Positions 34,994 through 45,293 of a stretch of DNA of 64,000 bases are shown piece after piece. The DNA is from Streptomyces abyssomicinicus. GTDB lineage: Bacteria > Actinomycetota > Actinomycetes > Streptomycetales > Streptomycetaceae. The position numbers and the translations under genes were made by a program. Every line of letters starts with the position of its first letter. Position 1 is the first letter of the stretch. Below the pieces are notes generated by a model. The model saw only the letters and a list, made by a program, of their open reading frames with translations. It did not search any database and was not told where the DNA came from. The stretch covers positions 321,570 through 385,569 of the forward strand of contig NZ_BBZI01000011.1 of NCBI RefSeq assembly GCF_008974245.1, in the 5' to 3' direction.

Positions 34994-35962
34994 GTGAACG
35001 TCAACAGCCCCGAGGACACCCCCGGCCGCGTCGTCCTGCTCACCACCAGCCACCGGGTCGCCCCCGGGCTGCTGTCCTGGCCCGCCTGGCGCGTGCTGCG
35101 CGAGGCGGACCGGGTGCTCTGCGCGGACGACGCGCACCCGCAGCTGCCGTACCTGCGCGAGGCGGGGGTGACGGTGGAGGAGGCGTCCCTCTCCGCCGGG
35201 GAACTGGTCGACGCGGCGGACGGCGGGCGCACCGTGGTGGTGGTCGCCGGCGGCGAGGGCGAGCCCGCGCTGACCGACGGCCTGGCCCGGCTGGCCGGCT
35301 CCGGCCGCGTCCGGATGCCGGACCTGGAGCTGCTGCCCGCCTCCTACGACCTGCCGGGCGCCCGGCTGCTGGACCTGGTCCAGGTGATGGACCGGGTCCG
35401 CGCCGACTGCCCGTGGACCTCCCGCCAGACCCACGAGGGCCTCGCCAAGTACGCGCTGGAGGAGGCGTACGAGCTGGTCGAGGCGATCGAGACGGGCAAC
35501 CGGGAGGAGCTGCGGGAGGAGCTCGGGGACGTGCTGCTCCAGGTCGTCTTCCACGCGCGGATGGCGGAGGAGGACGAGGAGGAGCCGTTCTCGGTCGACG
35601 ACGTGGCGGGCGGTCTGGTCGCCAAGCTGATCCACCGGCATCCGCACGTCTTCGGCGAGGAGTCGGCGGCGACCCCGGAGGAGGTCGAGGAGCACTGGCT
35701 GCGGACCAAGGCGGTCGAGAAGCAGCGGTCCTCGGTCACCGAGGGCGTGCCGCTGGGGCAGCCGGCGCTCGCGCTCGCCGCCAAGCTGGCCTCCCGGGCC
35801 CGCAAGGCGGGACTGGACGCGCCGCTGCCGGCCGGTGAGGGCGTGGGGTACGAGCTGCTGACCCTCGCGGTCCGCGCGGAGGCGGCGGGCATCGACCCGG
35901 AGTCCGCCCTGCGCGCCGCGGCCCGCGCCTACCGCGACGCCATCCACACCGCGGAACACTGA
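34994..35962 (+). CDS. mazG: Nucleoside triphosphate pyrophosphohydrolase MazG
   Basis: 322 residues. The C-terminal two thirds is MazG: CPWTSRQTHEGLAKYALEEA, EEAYELVEAIETG with the metal-binding EExxE, EELGDVLLQVVFHARMAEED, and HRHPHVFGEE. It hydrolyses (d)NTPs to monophosphates and pyrophosphate, cleaning the nucleotide pool and limiting stringent-response signals. The first 110 residues resemble a degraded tetrapyrrole-methylase domain, as in YabN-type fusions, but lack clear SAM motifs. GTG 34994 follows GGAGG. Confidence 0.93.
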   Translation: MNVNSPEDTPGRVVLLTTSHRVAPGLLSWPAWRVLREADRVLCADDAHPQLPYLREAGVTVEEASLSAGELVDAADGGRTVVVVAGGEGEPALTDGLARLAGSGRVRMPDLELLPASYDLPGARLLDLVQVMDRVRADCPWTSRQTHEGLAKYALEEAYELVEAIETGNREELREELGDVLLQVVFHARMAEEDEEEPFSVDDVAGGLVAKLIHRHPHVFGEESAATPEEVEEHWLRTKAVEKQRSSVTEGVPLGQPALALAAKLASRARKAGLDAPLPAGEGVGYELLTLAVRAEAAGIDPESALRAAARAYRDAIHTAEH

Positions 35963-36119
35963 TCCCCCCACCCGGCGCGAGCCCCCGGGGCCGCCCCGGG
36001 TGACCTCACGCGAACCCATGCGCACCGCGCACCCCGGCGCACCGCGACGTGAACGCCGGACGGCCACGGCCGCGCGGGGCTGGACGAGGCCCCGGCCCCG
36101 CGCCGCGTACCGTCGTGGG

Positions 36120-37421
36120 GTGACCGAGCCGCACCCGACACCGCCCGCCCCGGAACTCTTCACCTGGGAGTTCGCCACCGACCCGTACCCGGCCTACGCC
36201 TGGCTGCGCGAGCACGCCCCCGTGCACCGCACCCGCCTGCCCAGCGGCGTGGAGGCATGGCTGGTCACCCGGTACGCCGACGCGCGGCAGACCCTCGCCG
36301 ACCCGCGGCTGTCGAAGAACCCGGCCCACCACGACGAGCCCGCGCACGCCCGGAACAAGACCGGCATCCCGGGCGAGCGCAAGGCGGACCTGATGACGCA
36401 TCTGCTGAACATCGACCCGCCCGACCACACCCGGCTGCGCCGCCTGGTCGCCAAGGCGTTCACCCCGCGCCGCGTCGCGGAGTTCGCGCCCCGCGTGCAG
36501 GAGCTCACCGACACCTTGATCGACGGCTTCGCCGCACGCGGCAGCGCGGACCTGATCCACGAGTTCGCGTTCCCGCTCCCCATCTACGCCATCTGCGACC
36601 TGCTCGGCGTCCCCCGCGAGGACCAGGACGACTTCCGGGACTGGGCGGGCATGATGATCCGCCACGGCGGCGGGCCGCGCGGCGGCGTGGCCCGGTCGGT
36701 GAAGAAGATGCGCGGCTACCTCGCCGACCTGATCCACCGCAAGCGCGAGGCGCTGCCCGCGGAGCCCACGCCCGGCGAGGACCTGATCTCGGGCCTGATC
36801 CGCGCCTCCGACGAGGGGGAGCACCTGACCGAGAACGAGGCCGCCGCGATGGCGTTCATCCTTCTCTTCGCGGGCTTCGAGACGACGGTCAACCTCATCG
36901 GCAACGGCGCCTACGCGCTGCTCACCCATCCCGCCGAGCGCGACCGGCTGCAGCGCTCGCTGGCCGCGGGCGACCACGCGCTGCTGGAGACGGGCATCGA
37001 GGAACTGCTCCGGTTCGACGGCCCGGTGGAGCTGGCCACCTGGCGGTTCGCCACCGAGCCGCTGACCGTGGGCGGGCAGCGGATCGCGGCGGGCGACCCC
37101 GTCCTGGTGGTGCTGGCCGCCGCGGACCGGGACCCGGAGCGCTTCGCCGAGCCGGACACCCTCGATCTGTCCCGCCGCGACAACCAGCATCTGGGGTACG
37201 GGCACGGCATCCACTACTGCCTCGGCGCCCCCCTCGCCCGTCTCGAGGGCCGGACGGCGCTGGCGACCTTGCTCACTCGGCTGCCCGACCTCCAACTCGG
37301 CGCGGCACCGGAGGAGTTGCGCTGGCGCGGTGGGCTCATCATGCGCGGCCTGCGGACTCTTCCGGTCGAGTTCGCTCCTGAGCCGGGACGAAGTGGAAGC
37401 AATAGCTCGACAGTTCTGTGA
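36120..37421 (+). CDS. Cytochrome P450
   Basis: A 433-residue soluble P450. The I-helix oxygen-activation motif is AGFETTVNLIG, the K-helix is EELLRF, and the heme loop is HLGYGHGIHYCLGAPLAR with the thiolate ligand Cys367. Sequence style (DPPDHTRLRRLVAKAFTPRR) fits the CYP105/107-type bacterial families. It hydroxylates a small hydrophobic substrate using ferredoxin electrons; the substrate cannot be read, and no ferredoxin gene is adjacent. GTG 36120 is chosen because the family begins shortly before the FTWEFATDPYPAYAWLR motif; the upstream extension is very basic and unlikely. Confidence 0.93.
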   Translation: MTEPHPTPPAPELFTWEFATDPYPAYAWLREHAPVHRTRLPSGVEAWLVTRYADARQTLADPRLSKNPAHHDEPAHARNKTGIPGERKADLMTHLLNIDPPDHTRLRRLVAKAFTPRRVAEFAPRVQELTDTLIDGFAARGSADLIHEFAFPLPIYAICDLLGVPREDQDDFRDWAGMMIRHGGGPRGGVARSVKKMRGYLADLIHRKREALPAEPTPGEDLISGLIRASDEGEHLTENEAAAMAFILLFAGFETTVNLIGNGAYALLTHPAERDRLQRSLAAGDHALLETGIEELLRFDGPVELATWRFATEPLTVGGQRIAAGDPVLVVLAAADRDPERFAEPDTLDLSRRDNQHLGYGHGIHYCLGAPLARLEGRTALATLLTRLPDLQLGAAPEELRWRGGLIMRGLRTLPVEFAPEPGRSGSNSSTVL

Positions 37422-37556
37422 TGTTCGCGTGTTCCTCGCGACATCGAGTTGTGATGGACGATGATCAGCGGCTACGTTCCCGCAGAGACGCGTCGACCCC
37501 CCGGCGGGATGCCGGCCGGGTCCGCGCGGCCATCGCAGTCGACGAAAGGCATCCGC

Positions 37557-38774
37557 ATGCTCTCCGGAAACGGTCGTCACCGCCGCCCCCGTCAGGCGCC
37601 GGCGGTCGTCGTCGCGGCCGGCGTGACCGGGTCCGCACTCGCCCTGCCGCTCTTCGCGGCCACCGGTGCCAGCGCGGCCGAGGGGGCGACCTGGGACCGG
37701 GTCGCCGAGTGCGAGAGCGGGGGTGCCTGGAGCTCCGACACCGGCAACGGCTTCTACGGCGGCCTCCAGCTCAGCCAGGAGCAGTGGGAGGAGAACGGCG
37801 GCCTGTCCTACGCCTCCAACCCCGCCGAGGCCAGCCGTTCGCAGCAGATCGCGGTGGCCGAGCGCATCCTCGCCGAGCAGGGCGCCACCCCGTGGCTGGC
37901 CTGCGGCGCCATGAACGGACTGCGTGAGGACGGCCCGGCCGCCCGGGTGGACACCGGTGTGGACGCCCTGCGGACCGGTGACGTGACCGGCCCCGGCGCC
38001 TACGACGGCTCCGCGTCCGGCTGGGGCGTCGGCGGCGACCGTGCCGGAAGCGGGAACGCGGGCGGCGAGGCCGACGGCACCGCCGGTACCGGCAATGCGG
38101 ACAAGAAGGACAAGAGCGGTGATTCCGGCGAGCGGGACGGTTCCGGTGACCGGGCCGACCGCTCCTCGGGTCATGACCTCTTCCCCGGGTCCGAGTACGC
38201 CCCCGAGGGCGACGGCGGGATCGCGGACCTCGGTCTGGACCTGGGCCTGGTGGACACCGGCACCGGAACCCCGGTGATCCCGGACCTGCCCGAACTGGGC
38301 GGCGGCTCCGGCGACCAGGGCGGTCACGGCGGCGACAAGGCCACCGAGGACGACAAGGCGACCGAGGGCGGCAAGGACAAGGGCGACTCCGACGGGAAGG
38401 GCGGCGCCGGCTCGGCCGACGAGGAGGATCCGCTCTTCGGGGGCGACGGCTCGCTCTTCGGCGACGACACGCCGCTGTTCGGCAGCGGCTCCGGCGCGCA
38501 GGAGGAGAGCACGGACGCCGATTCCGGCTCCGGGCGCCACCGCGGCGCCAGCGCCGAGGAGTCCGGCGAGGAGAGCGAGGGCGGCTCCTCCGGCCGTCAC
38601 GCCGCCGTCGCGGAGACCTACACCGTGCGGGCCGGCGACAGCCTGGTGTCCATCGCCAGGTCGGAGGGTGTGAAGGGCGGCTGGCGTGCCCTCTACGAGG
38701 CCAACGAGGACCTGATCGGGAAGAACCCGGACCGCCTCGCGCCGGGCACGACGCTCACCCTCCCGGTCGGCTAG
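37557..38774 (+). CDS. Resuscitation-promoting factor-type muralytic enzyme with LysM, long linker
   Basis: 405 residues. A signal peptide ends near ATGASA-AEG. Residues 42-120 are the Rpf lysozyme-like domain (WDRVAECESGGAWSSDTGNG then FYGGLQLSQEQWEENGG), with the catalytic Glu in CESGG. Residues 125-355 are a Gly/Asp/Ser-rich disordered linker. Residues 357-405 are LysM (YTVRAGDSLVSIARSEGVKG). It cleaves peptidoglycan glycan strands, aiding spore germination and growth. It is paired with a second, compact Rpf 0.4 kb downstream, the arrangement recalled for SCO3098/SCO3097. GAAAGG precedes ATG 37557. I see no riboswitch in its short leader. Confidence 0.9.
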   Translation: MLSGNGRHRRPRQAPAVVVAAGVTGSALALPLFAATGASAAEGATWDRVAECESGGAWSSDTGNGFYGGLQLSQEQWEENGGLSYASNPAEASRSQQIAVAERILAEQGATPWLACGAMNGLREDGPAARVDTGVDALRTGDVTGPGAYDGSASGWGVGGDRAGSGNAGGEADGTAGTGNADKKDKSGDSGERDGSGDRADRSSGHDLFPGSEYAPEGDGGIADLGLDLGLVDTGTGTPVIPDLPELGGGSGDQGGHGGDKATEDDKATEGGKDKGDSDGKGGAGSADEEDPLFGGDGSLFGDDTPLFGSGSGAQEESTDADSGSGRHRGASAEESGEESEGGSSGRHAAVAETYTVRAGDSLVSIARSEGVKGGWRALYEANEDLIGKNPDRLAPGTTLTLPVG

Positions 38775-38954
38775 GCCGAAGACCAGGCAGGGTGAAAGTC
38801 GGGCAAAAGCGGGGGAGTTACCCACCTTTTCGTCCCGGAATGTCTGATTCCGGCGAAGTGAGAGATGGGTCTCAGAAGCCCTGATCGTCTTTGAAATCCC
38901 GGCCATGGCGTGGCTAACGTCGAACCGCTCGCTCCAGCGGCGGGCCCCGGCGGC

Positions 38955-39155
38955 CGTCACGCCTAATCCTGCCAACGGCCGTACGGGACTTGTCGTCGCG
39001 TCATGCGCCGCAGGCAGGAGCGGGGGAACCAGGTAAGCGCCGGGCCCGGTGGACAGTCCGCCGGGACCGGCTAGGGGTGAAGCCGCGCACCGGAAGGTGC
39101 GCGGCCGGGCGACCCTCATAGCCCGAACCCGACAGCTCACCTCGCAGGCGTCGGT
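38955..39155 (+). promoter_or_regulatory. c-di-AMP (ydaO-yuaA) riboswitch controlling rpfA
   Basis: The leader of the second rpf gene carries the conserved ydaO core in the right order: CGCCTAATCCTGCC near 38960, paired later by GGCAGGAGC, then GGGGGAACCAGG, TAGGGGTGAAGCC, GGGCGACCCTCATAGCCCGA and ACCCGACAGCTCACCTCGCA, ending at AGGCG which re-pairs with the start. This class senses cyclic di-AMP and in S. coelicolor is known to switch rpfA off when the ligand is high. The boundaries are approximate. Confidence 0.93.
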
Positions 39156-39169
39156 GAGGGGATACCTCC

Positions 39170-39865
39170 ATGTCGTTTACCTGCCAGGGCAAGCACCGTC
39201 GTCCGTCCAAGACCAAGCGCGCTCTCGCCGTCGCCGGCCTCACCGGCGCCGTCGTGGCCGCCCCGCTGCTCACGGCGGGCACCGCGTCCGCCGCCACGGA
39301 GTCCGAGTGGGACACCGTGGCCCAGTGCGAGTCGGGCGGCGACTGGTCGATCAACACCGGCAACGGCTTCTACGGCGGTCTGCAGTTCACCAACTCGACC
39401 TGGGCCGGCTTCGGCGGCACGCAGTACGCGGCCTCCGCCGACCAGGCCACCAAGGCCCAGCAGATCGAGATAGCCGAGAAGGTCCTCGCGGAGCAGGGCC
39501 CGGGCGCCTGGCCGCACTGCGGCACCGGCCTGTCCAGCGCTCCGTACCAGGGCGGCGCCGCCGAGGCCCCCGCCCAGGAGGCGCCGCAGCAGGAGGCTCC
39601 GGCCCCCGCGCCGCAGCCCGAGGAGACGGCGGCCCAGCCCGCCAAGGCCAAGAAGTCCGCGAAGGCCGAGAAGGTCACCACGCCCACCGGCGAGAAGGTC
39701 CTCAAGGGTGACGGCGAGTACAAGGTCGTCAAGGGCGACTCGCTCAGCAGGATCGCCGAGGAGCACGACGTCAAGGGCGGCTGGAAGAAGCTCCACAAGC
39801 TCAACAAGGACGTCGTCGAGGACGCGCGGCTGATCTACCCGGGCCAGATGCTCCACCTGAGCTGA
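39170..39865 (+). CDS. rpfA: Resuscitation-promoting factor RpfA, Rpf plus LysM
   Basis: 231 residues. The signal peptide ends at ASAATES. The Rpf domain (residues 43-120) reads WDTVAQCESGGDWSINTGNG and FYGGLQFTNSTWAGFGG. A short Ala/Pro/Glu linker and an AKKSAKAEK segment lead to LysM (YKVVKGDSLSRIAEEHDVKG) at the C-terminus. It cleaves cell-wall glycan during germination and outgrowth. Control is by the c-di-AMP riboswitch directly upstream, and a 15-bp terminator follows. The name follows my recollection that SCO3097 is rpfA. Confidence 0.93.
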   Translation: MSFTCQGKHRRPSKTKRALAVAGLTGAVVAAPLLTAGTASAATESEWDTVAQCESGGDWSINTGNGFYGGLQFTNSTWAGFGGTQYAASADQATKAQQIEIAEKVLAEQGPGAWPHCGTGLSSAPYQGGAAEAPAQEAPQQEAPAPAPQPEETAAQPAKAKKSAKAEKVTTPTGEKVLKGDGEYKVVKGDSLSRIAEEHDVKGGWKKLHKLNKDVVEDARLIYPGQMLHLS

Positions 39866-39928
39866 CCCGGTCCCGGGCCGGAGGTCCGAGGGGCGGACAG
39901 CCCTGAGATCCCGCGGTCACCGGAGATC

Positions 39929-39965
39929 CCGCCCCCGTGCGCGTCACCCTCGCGCACGGGGGCGG
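39929..39965 (+). terminator. Terminator of rpfA
   Basis: A perfect 15-bp stem, CCGCCCCCGTGCGCG (39929-39943) pairing with 39951-39965, with a 7-nt loop, 64 bp past the rpfA stop. The following 200 bases form the eno promoter region, which is locally AT-rich at 39985-40030. Confidence 0.85.
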
Positions 39966-40171
39966 ACCCATTTCCCCGCAATCCGCCTCGGGACTTTTTG
40001 TTTCGGGCCGGAACAATTAATCTCCTGTTACCCCTCCGTACGGGGGGCGACCGGCTGGCCGATCCCGCCCGGCCGGTTAGGCTCGGTCTCGCAGAGCCAC
40101 GGAGGCTGTGCACCCCGTGCCGGACCAGGTGGTCCGGCACCACACGCGTCACATCCCAGAAGGAGATGCTC

Positions 40172-41452
<1,281 letters not shown>

Positions 41453-41530
41453 CCCCGCCGGGCCCCGGCAGGAGGCCCCAGGCCCCTGCCGAAGCCCGCA
41501 GGACCCCCGGCCGGCGCCACGGCTGGCACC

Positions 41531-41559
41531 GTGCCCCCGGAGCACCGCTCCGGGGGCAC
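41531..41559 (+). terminator. Terminator of eno
   Basis: A perfect 13-bp stem, GTGCCCCCGGAGC (41531-41543) against 41547-41559, with a 3-nt loop, about 80 bp after the enolase stop. Confidence 0.8.
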
Positions 41560-41680
41560 GCCCCTGTCCGCGCCCCGCCCCGCCCCGGCGTCACGTACCG
41601 TGTGCGGGGAAAGAGCACACGGACAGGCACGGCACGGCAACGGCACGGCACGCGGACGCCGACGGGGAGGCGCGGAGAAG

Positions 41681-42205
41681 ATGGCGCAGAACCGGGACCG
41701 GTTCTCCACGACCACCCGGCTGCGGCTGCTCGGTGAGCAGACCGCCGCCCGCGTCTACCGCTCCCAGACCCGCCGCCAGGCCCGCCGTTCGCGGCTGACC
41801 GGCCGGGCCGCGCTGCTGGCCCTGGTGCTGTGCACCCTGATCGTCGCCCTGGCCTACCCGACCCGGCAGTACGTCTCCCAGCGTGCCGAGATCGCCGAGC
41901 TGGAGGAGGAGCGCGACGCCGCCCGTGAACGGGTGGAGGAACTGCGCGACCTCAAGGCGCGTTGGAAGGACGACGCCTACGCCGAGCAGCAGATCAGGAA
42001 GCGGCTGCACCACCTGCGGCCGGGCGAGACCGGTTTCACCGTGCGCGGCGCCGCCTCCGCACGGAGGCAGGACGCCGGCCGCCCGACCGCGGACCGCCCC
42101 TGGTACGCCGTCCTGTGGGACGCCGTCGATAATGCCGACAAGGCCGACAAGGCCGACACCGCCGCCGGGGCCGACGGCGCCGGCACCGCGGCCGCGGCCC
42201 GCTGA
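41681..42205 (+). CDS. divIC: Septum formation protein DivIC/FtsB
   Basis: 174 residues with a basic cytoplasmic head, a single membrane helix (ALLALVLCTLIVALAYPTRQ) and a coiled coil (QRAEIAELEEERDAARERVE) ending in DDAYAEQQIRKRLHHLRPGE, the conserved GE-containing end of the domain. It bridges early and late cell-division proteins (FtsL, FtsQ) at the septum. The C-terminal extension after residue 130 has (AD)KADKAD-type repeats. ATG 41681 is preceded by GGAGAAG. It starts a probable operon with DUF501 and a Ppx/GppA phosphatase. Confidence 0.92.
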   Translation: MAQNRDRFSTTTRLRLLGEQTAARVYRSQTRRQARRSRLTGRAALLALVLCTLIVALAYPTRQYVSQRAEIAELEEERDAARERVEELRDLKARWKDDAYAEQQIRKRLHHLRPGETGFTVRGAASARRQDAGRPTADRPWYAVLWDAVDNADKADKADTAAGADGAGTAAAAR

Positions 42206-42241
42206 GCCCCACCCGTAGACCGAGAGAGCAGAACCCCAGGC

Positions 42242-42850
42242 ATGGAAACGCCCCCGCCGCCCACCGAGCGCACCGAGCCCACCGAAGCGGACGTCGAGGC
42301 GTTCCAGCTCCAGCTGGGCCGCCCCCCGCGCGGCCTGCGCGCCATCGCGCACCGCTGCCCGTGCGGACAGCCGGACGTCGTGGAGACGGCCCCGCGGCTG
42401 CCGGACGGAACGCCCTTCCCGACGACGTACTACCTGACCTGCCCGCGCGCGGCCTCCGCGATCGGCACGCTGGAGGCGGACGGCGTCATGAAGGAGATGA
42501 CCGAACGTCTGCGGACCGACGAGGCGCTCGCCGCCGCCTACCGGGCCGCCCACGAGGACTACATCCGGCGCCGTGACGAGATCGAGGTGCTGCAGGGCTT
42601 CCCCAGCGCGGGCGGCATGCCCGACCGGGTCAAGTGCCTGCACGTCCTGGTCGCGCACTCCCTGGTGGCCGGGCCGGGCGTGAACCCGCTGGGCGACGAG
42701 GCCCTCGCGATGCTGCCCGAGTGGTGGCGCAAGGGCCCGTGCGTCACGCCGGGCGCCTGCTCCGCCGACGCCGACGCGGCTGATGCCGGTGCCGGTGCCG
42801 GTGCCGGTGCCGAGGCCGCGGCCGGCGGCGACGGGGAGGCCGGCGCATGA
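42242..42850 (+). CDS. DUF501 protein
   Basis: 202 residues. The DUF501 core covers residues 15-170: VEAFQLQLGRPPRGLRAIAH, RCPCGQPDVVET, PFPTTYYLTCPRAASAIGTL, FPSAGGMPDRVKCLHVLVAH and SLVAGPGVNPLGDEAL. Conserved Cys/His positions hint at metal binding but the function is unknown. It sits between divIC and ppx in most actinobacteria. The last 30 residues are an Ala/Gly run with repeated GAGAGA. The stop overlaps the next start as ATGA, so expression is coupled. Confidence 0.92.
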   Translation: METPPPPTERTEPTEADVEAFQLQLGRPPRGLRAIAHRCPCGQPDVVETAPRLPDGTPFPTTYYLTCPRAASAIGTLEADGVMKEMTERLRTDEALAAAYRAAHEDYIRRRDEIEVLQGFPSAGGMPDRVKCLHVLVAHSLVAGPGVNPLGDEALAMLPEWWRKGPCVTPGACSADADAADAGAGAGAGAEAAAGGDGEAGA

Positions 42851-43788
42851 CCCGGGTCGCCGCCATCGACTGCGGTACGAACTCCATCCGCCTCCTGGTC
42901 GCCGACGCCGACCCGGCCACCGGAACCCTCACCGACCTCGACCGGCGGATGACCGTCGTCCGGCTCGGCCAGGGCGTGGACCGCACCGGCCGGCTCGCCC
43001 CCGAGGCGCTGGAGCGCACCTTCGCCGCATGCCGCGAGTACGCCGCCGTGATCGAGAAGCACGGTGCCGAGCGGATCCGCTTCGTCGCCACCTCCGCCTC
43101 CCGGGACGCCGAGAACCGCGACGAGTTCGTGGCCGGGGTCCTCGCCATCCTGGGCGTCGAGCCCGAGGTGATCACCGGCGACCAGGAGGCGGAGTTCTCC
43201 TTCACCGGCGCGACCCGGGAACTCGCGGGCCGCACCGACCTGGAGAAGCCCTTCCTGGTGGTGGACATCGGGGGCGGCTCCACCGAGTTCGTGGTCGGCG
43301 ACGACCGGGTGCGCGCCGCGCGCTCGGTGGACGTCGGCTGCGTGCGGATGACCGAGCGCCACCTGGTCGACGAGGGCGTGGTCGTGGACCCGCCGACCGA
43401 GGAGCGGATCGCCGCGATACGGGCCGACGTGGAGGCCGCCCTGGACCTCGCCGAGCGGACCGTTCCGCTGCGCGAGGCCCGCACCCTGGTCGGCCTGGCC
43501 GGCTCGGTCACCAGCGTCTCGGCGATCGCCCAGGACCTGCCGGAGTACGACTCGCGGGCCATCCACCACTCGCGGGTCTCCTACGAGCGGGTCCGCGAGA
43601 TCACCGGCCGGCTGCTGGGCTCCACCCACGCCGAGCGCGCGGAGATCCCCTCGCTCCACCCCGGCCGGGTCGACGTGATCGGCGCGGGTGCGCTGGTGCT
43701 TCGGTCGATCATGGAGCGGACCGGCGCGCGGGAGGTCGTGGTCAGCGAACACGACATCCTCGACGGCATCGCCTGGAGCATCGCCTGA
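42847..43788 (+). CDS. Ppx/GppA family exopolyphosphatase/guanosine pentaphosphate phosphatase
   Basis: 313 residues of the actin-like ATPase fold. The phosphate-1 region is IDCGTNSIRLLVAD, the mid-domain is FVATSASRDAENRDEF, followed by VVDIGGGSTEFVVGD, the connect motif VDVGCVRMTERHL and AGSVTSVSAIA. It removes terminal phosphates from polyphosphate and possibly converts pppGpp to ppGpp. It is a short, two-domain version lacking the HD-like C-terminal domains of E. coli Ppx. It is last in the divIC operon and is followed by a strong terminator. Confidence 0.92.
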   Translation: MTRVAAIDCGTNSIRLLVADADPATGTLTDLDRRMTVVRLGQGVDRTGRLAPEALERTFAACREYAAVIEKHGAERIRFVATSASRDAENRDEFVAGVLAILGVEPEVITGDQEAEFSFTGATRELAGRTDLEKPFLVVDIGGGSTEFVVGDDRVRAARSVDVGCVRMTERHLVDEGVVVDPPTEERIAAIRADVEAALDLAERTVPLREARTLVGLAGSVTSVSAIAQDLPEYDSRAIHHSRVSYERVREITGRLLGSTHAERAEIPSLHPGRVDVIGAGALVLRSIMERTGAREVVVSEHDILDGIAWSIA

Positions 43789-43827
43789 GCGCTCGCTCAT
43801 GCTCGCGCATGACATGAGTCACACAAC

Positions 43828-43870
43828 CGGTGCGGACCGGGAGGGCAACCCTCCCGGTCCGCACCGTTTT
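43828..43870 (+). terminator. Strong intrinsic terminator after ppx
   Basis: A perfect 18-bp stem (43828-43845 against 43849-43866) with a CAA loop, followed by TTTT. Stem plus U-tract is rare in this genome type, so this is among the clearest factor-independent terminators in the window. Confidence 0.93.
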
Positions 43871-44063
43871 GCACCCCGCCCCCGGTCCGCGGGCCCGGAG
43901 GGGTCCCGCGAAAGACCAGGGCGGATCCGGTCAACGCCTCATAAAATCCAGGGGGTTGATCATCGTCCGTGCGTCACGCGCAGGCGGCCCCGGTGAGGGC
44001 CCCGGCGGTGGTCCCGCGCAGTCTTCCGCACACGTCACGCATTTCGCCCCAGGAGGCATGCTC

Positions 44064-45293
44064 GTGCAGAAACGCCGTTACCTGGCAGTGGCCGCCGCTC
44101 TCGCCGTCACCTCACCGCTCGCCCTGGCCGCCGCCTCGCCGGCGTTCGCGGACCCGGCGCCGGTGGTCGCCGAGTCCGGCTCCGGCCGGAACCTGCAGGA
44201 TGCCGTCACCGAGGCCCGCGCGGTCCACGTCGAGGCGATGCGGGCGCGCATCGAGGCCTACGACGAGGTCCTGGCCCTCCTCGAGTACGACAAGGACAAC
44301 CCGCCCGCGCTGGTGGTCGCCGCCGAGAAGACGCGGAAGGTCGCCGAAGAGGCGAAGGCGGCGCTCGACGCGGCGGTCAAGCGGGTGGACGACGCCGAGG
44401 CCGCGCTGGCCGGGGCCGACGAGGCCGGGAAGGCGGCCGCCGAGCAGGAGCTGGCCGACGCCGAGCTCGCCCTCACCGACGCCCGGCAGCACCACCTCGA
44501 GGCGGCCGAGGCCGCCGAGAAGGCCGACACCGAGCTCGACGACGCCGAGGTCGCCGTGCTGCGCGACTACGAGCTCGCCAAGCAGGCCGAGAAGGCCGCC
44601 GAGGAGGCGCTCAAGAAGGCCGAGGCGGCCCTCGAGGACGCCAAGGACTGCAAGAAGGACACGTCGCTGAAGGCCACGGCGCTCGGCCTGCCCGAGCAGC
44701 TGGTCGCCGGCGAGCAGGCGACCTTCACCTTCCGGATGACCAACGGCAGTGAGCACACCCTCGACATCCGCCCGCTGACCTTCATCGTCATCGACTCCGG
44801 CGGCGACCAGGACGACCTGAAGGCCGAGTGGAAGGACGGCGACGGCTGGAAGGGCCTGGAGACCGCCGAGAGCCCCGACGTGGTCTTCGAGGGCGTCGAG
44901 CCCGGTGAGCGCGTGGACGTCCGGATGCGGCTGACGCTCGACAAGGATGCCGAGGAGGGCCACGCGGTGGCCGCCTTCGCCGTGGACCCGGCCGAGGGCT
45001 CGCTCCCGTGCCTGTACGGGCCGATGAAGACCTACGACCTGAAGGTGCTGCCGGCCGGCAGCACGCCCAGCCCCTCGCCGTCCGGGTCCGGCGACCCCTC
45101 GGCGAGCCCGAGCCCGAGCCCGTCCGGCTCCGGCACCCCGGGCGCCACCCCGCAGGGCGGCAGCACCGGCGGCGGTCTGGCCGCGACCGGTTCCGAGATG
45201 ACCTCGGTCGCCCTGGCGGCCGCCTCCGCGCTGGTGCTGGGCGCCGGTGCGGTCGCCGCCTCCCGGCGACGCAAGGCGGGCGCCCGGACCTGA
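44064..45293 (+). CDS. LAXTG-anchored surface protein with a long coiled coil
   Basis: 409 residues. A signal peptide ends near SPAFA-DPA. Residues 50-200 form an Ala/Glu/Lys-rich coiled coil (VAAEKTRKVAEEAKAALDAA and similar heptads), residues 200-330 an Ig-like beta domain (GEQATFTFRMTNGSEHTLDI), then a Ser/Pro/Gly linker. The sorting signal is LAATGS at about 378, followed by a membrane helix and the tail RRRKAG, the class E sortase (LAXTG) pattern used by streptomycetes, so it is likely linked to peptidoglycan. I choose GTG 44064: AGGAGG is 7 nt upstream, whereas the ATG at 44058 is only 1 nt from it. The biological role is unknown. Confidence 0.85.
   Translation: MQKRRYLAVAAALAVTSPLALAAASPAFADPAPVVAESGSGRNLQDAVTEARAVHVEAMRARIEAYDEVLALLEYDKDNPPALVVAAEKTRKVAEEAKAALDAAVKRVDDAEAALAGADEAGKAAAEQELADAELALTDARQHHLEAAEAAEKADTELDDAEVAVLRDYELAKQAEKAAEEALKKAEAALEDAKDCKKDTSLKATALGLPEQLVAGEQATFTFRMTNGSEHTLDIRPLTFIVIDSGGDQDDLKAEWKDGDGWKGLETAESPDVVFEGVEPGERVDVRMRLTLDKDAEEGHAVAAFAVDPAEGSLPCLYGPMKTYDLKVLPAGSTPSPSPSGSGDPSASPSPSPSGSGTPGATPQGGSTGGGLAATGSEMTSVALAAASALVLGAGAVAASRRRKAGART

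Noticed and set aside
36006..39140. A 1044-codon minus-strand frame spanning the P450 and first rpf gene
   Set aside because: Crosses two good plus-strand genes and their intergenic region; shadow.
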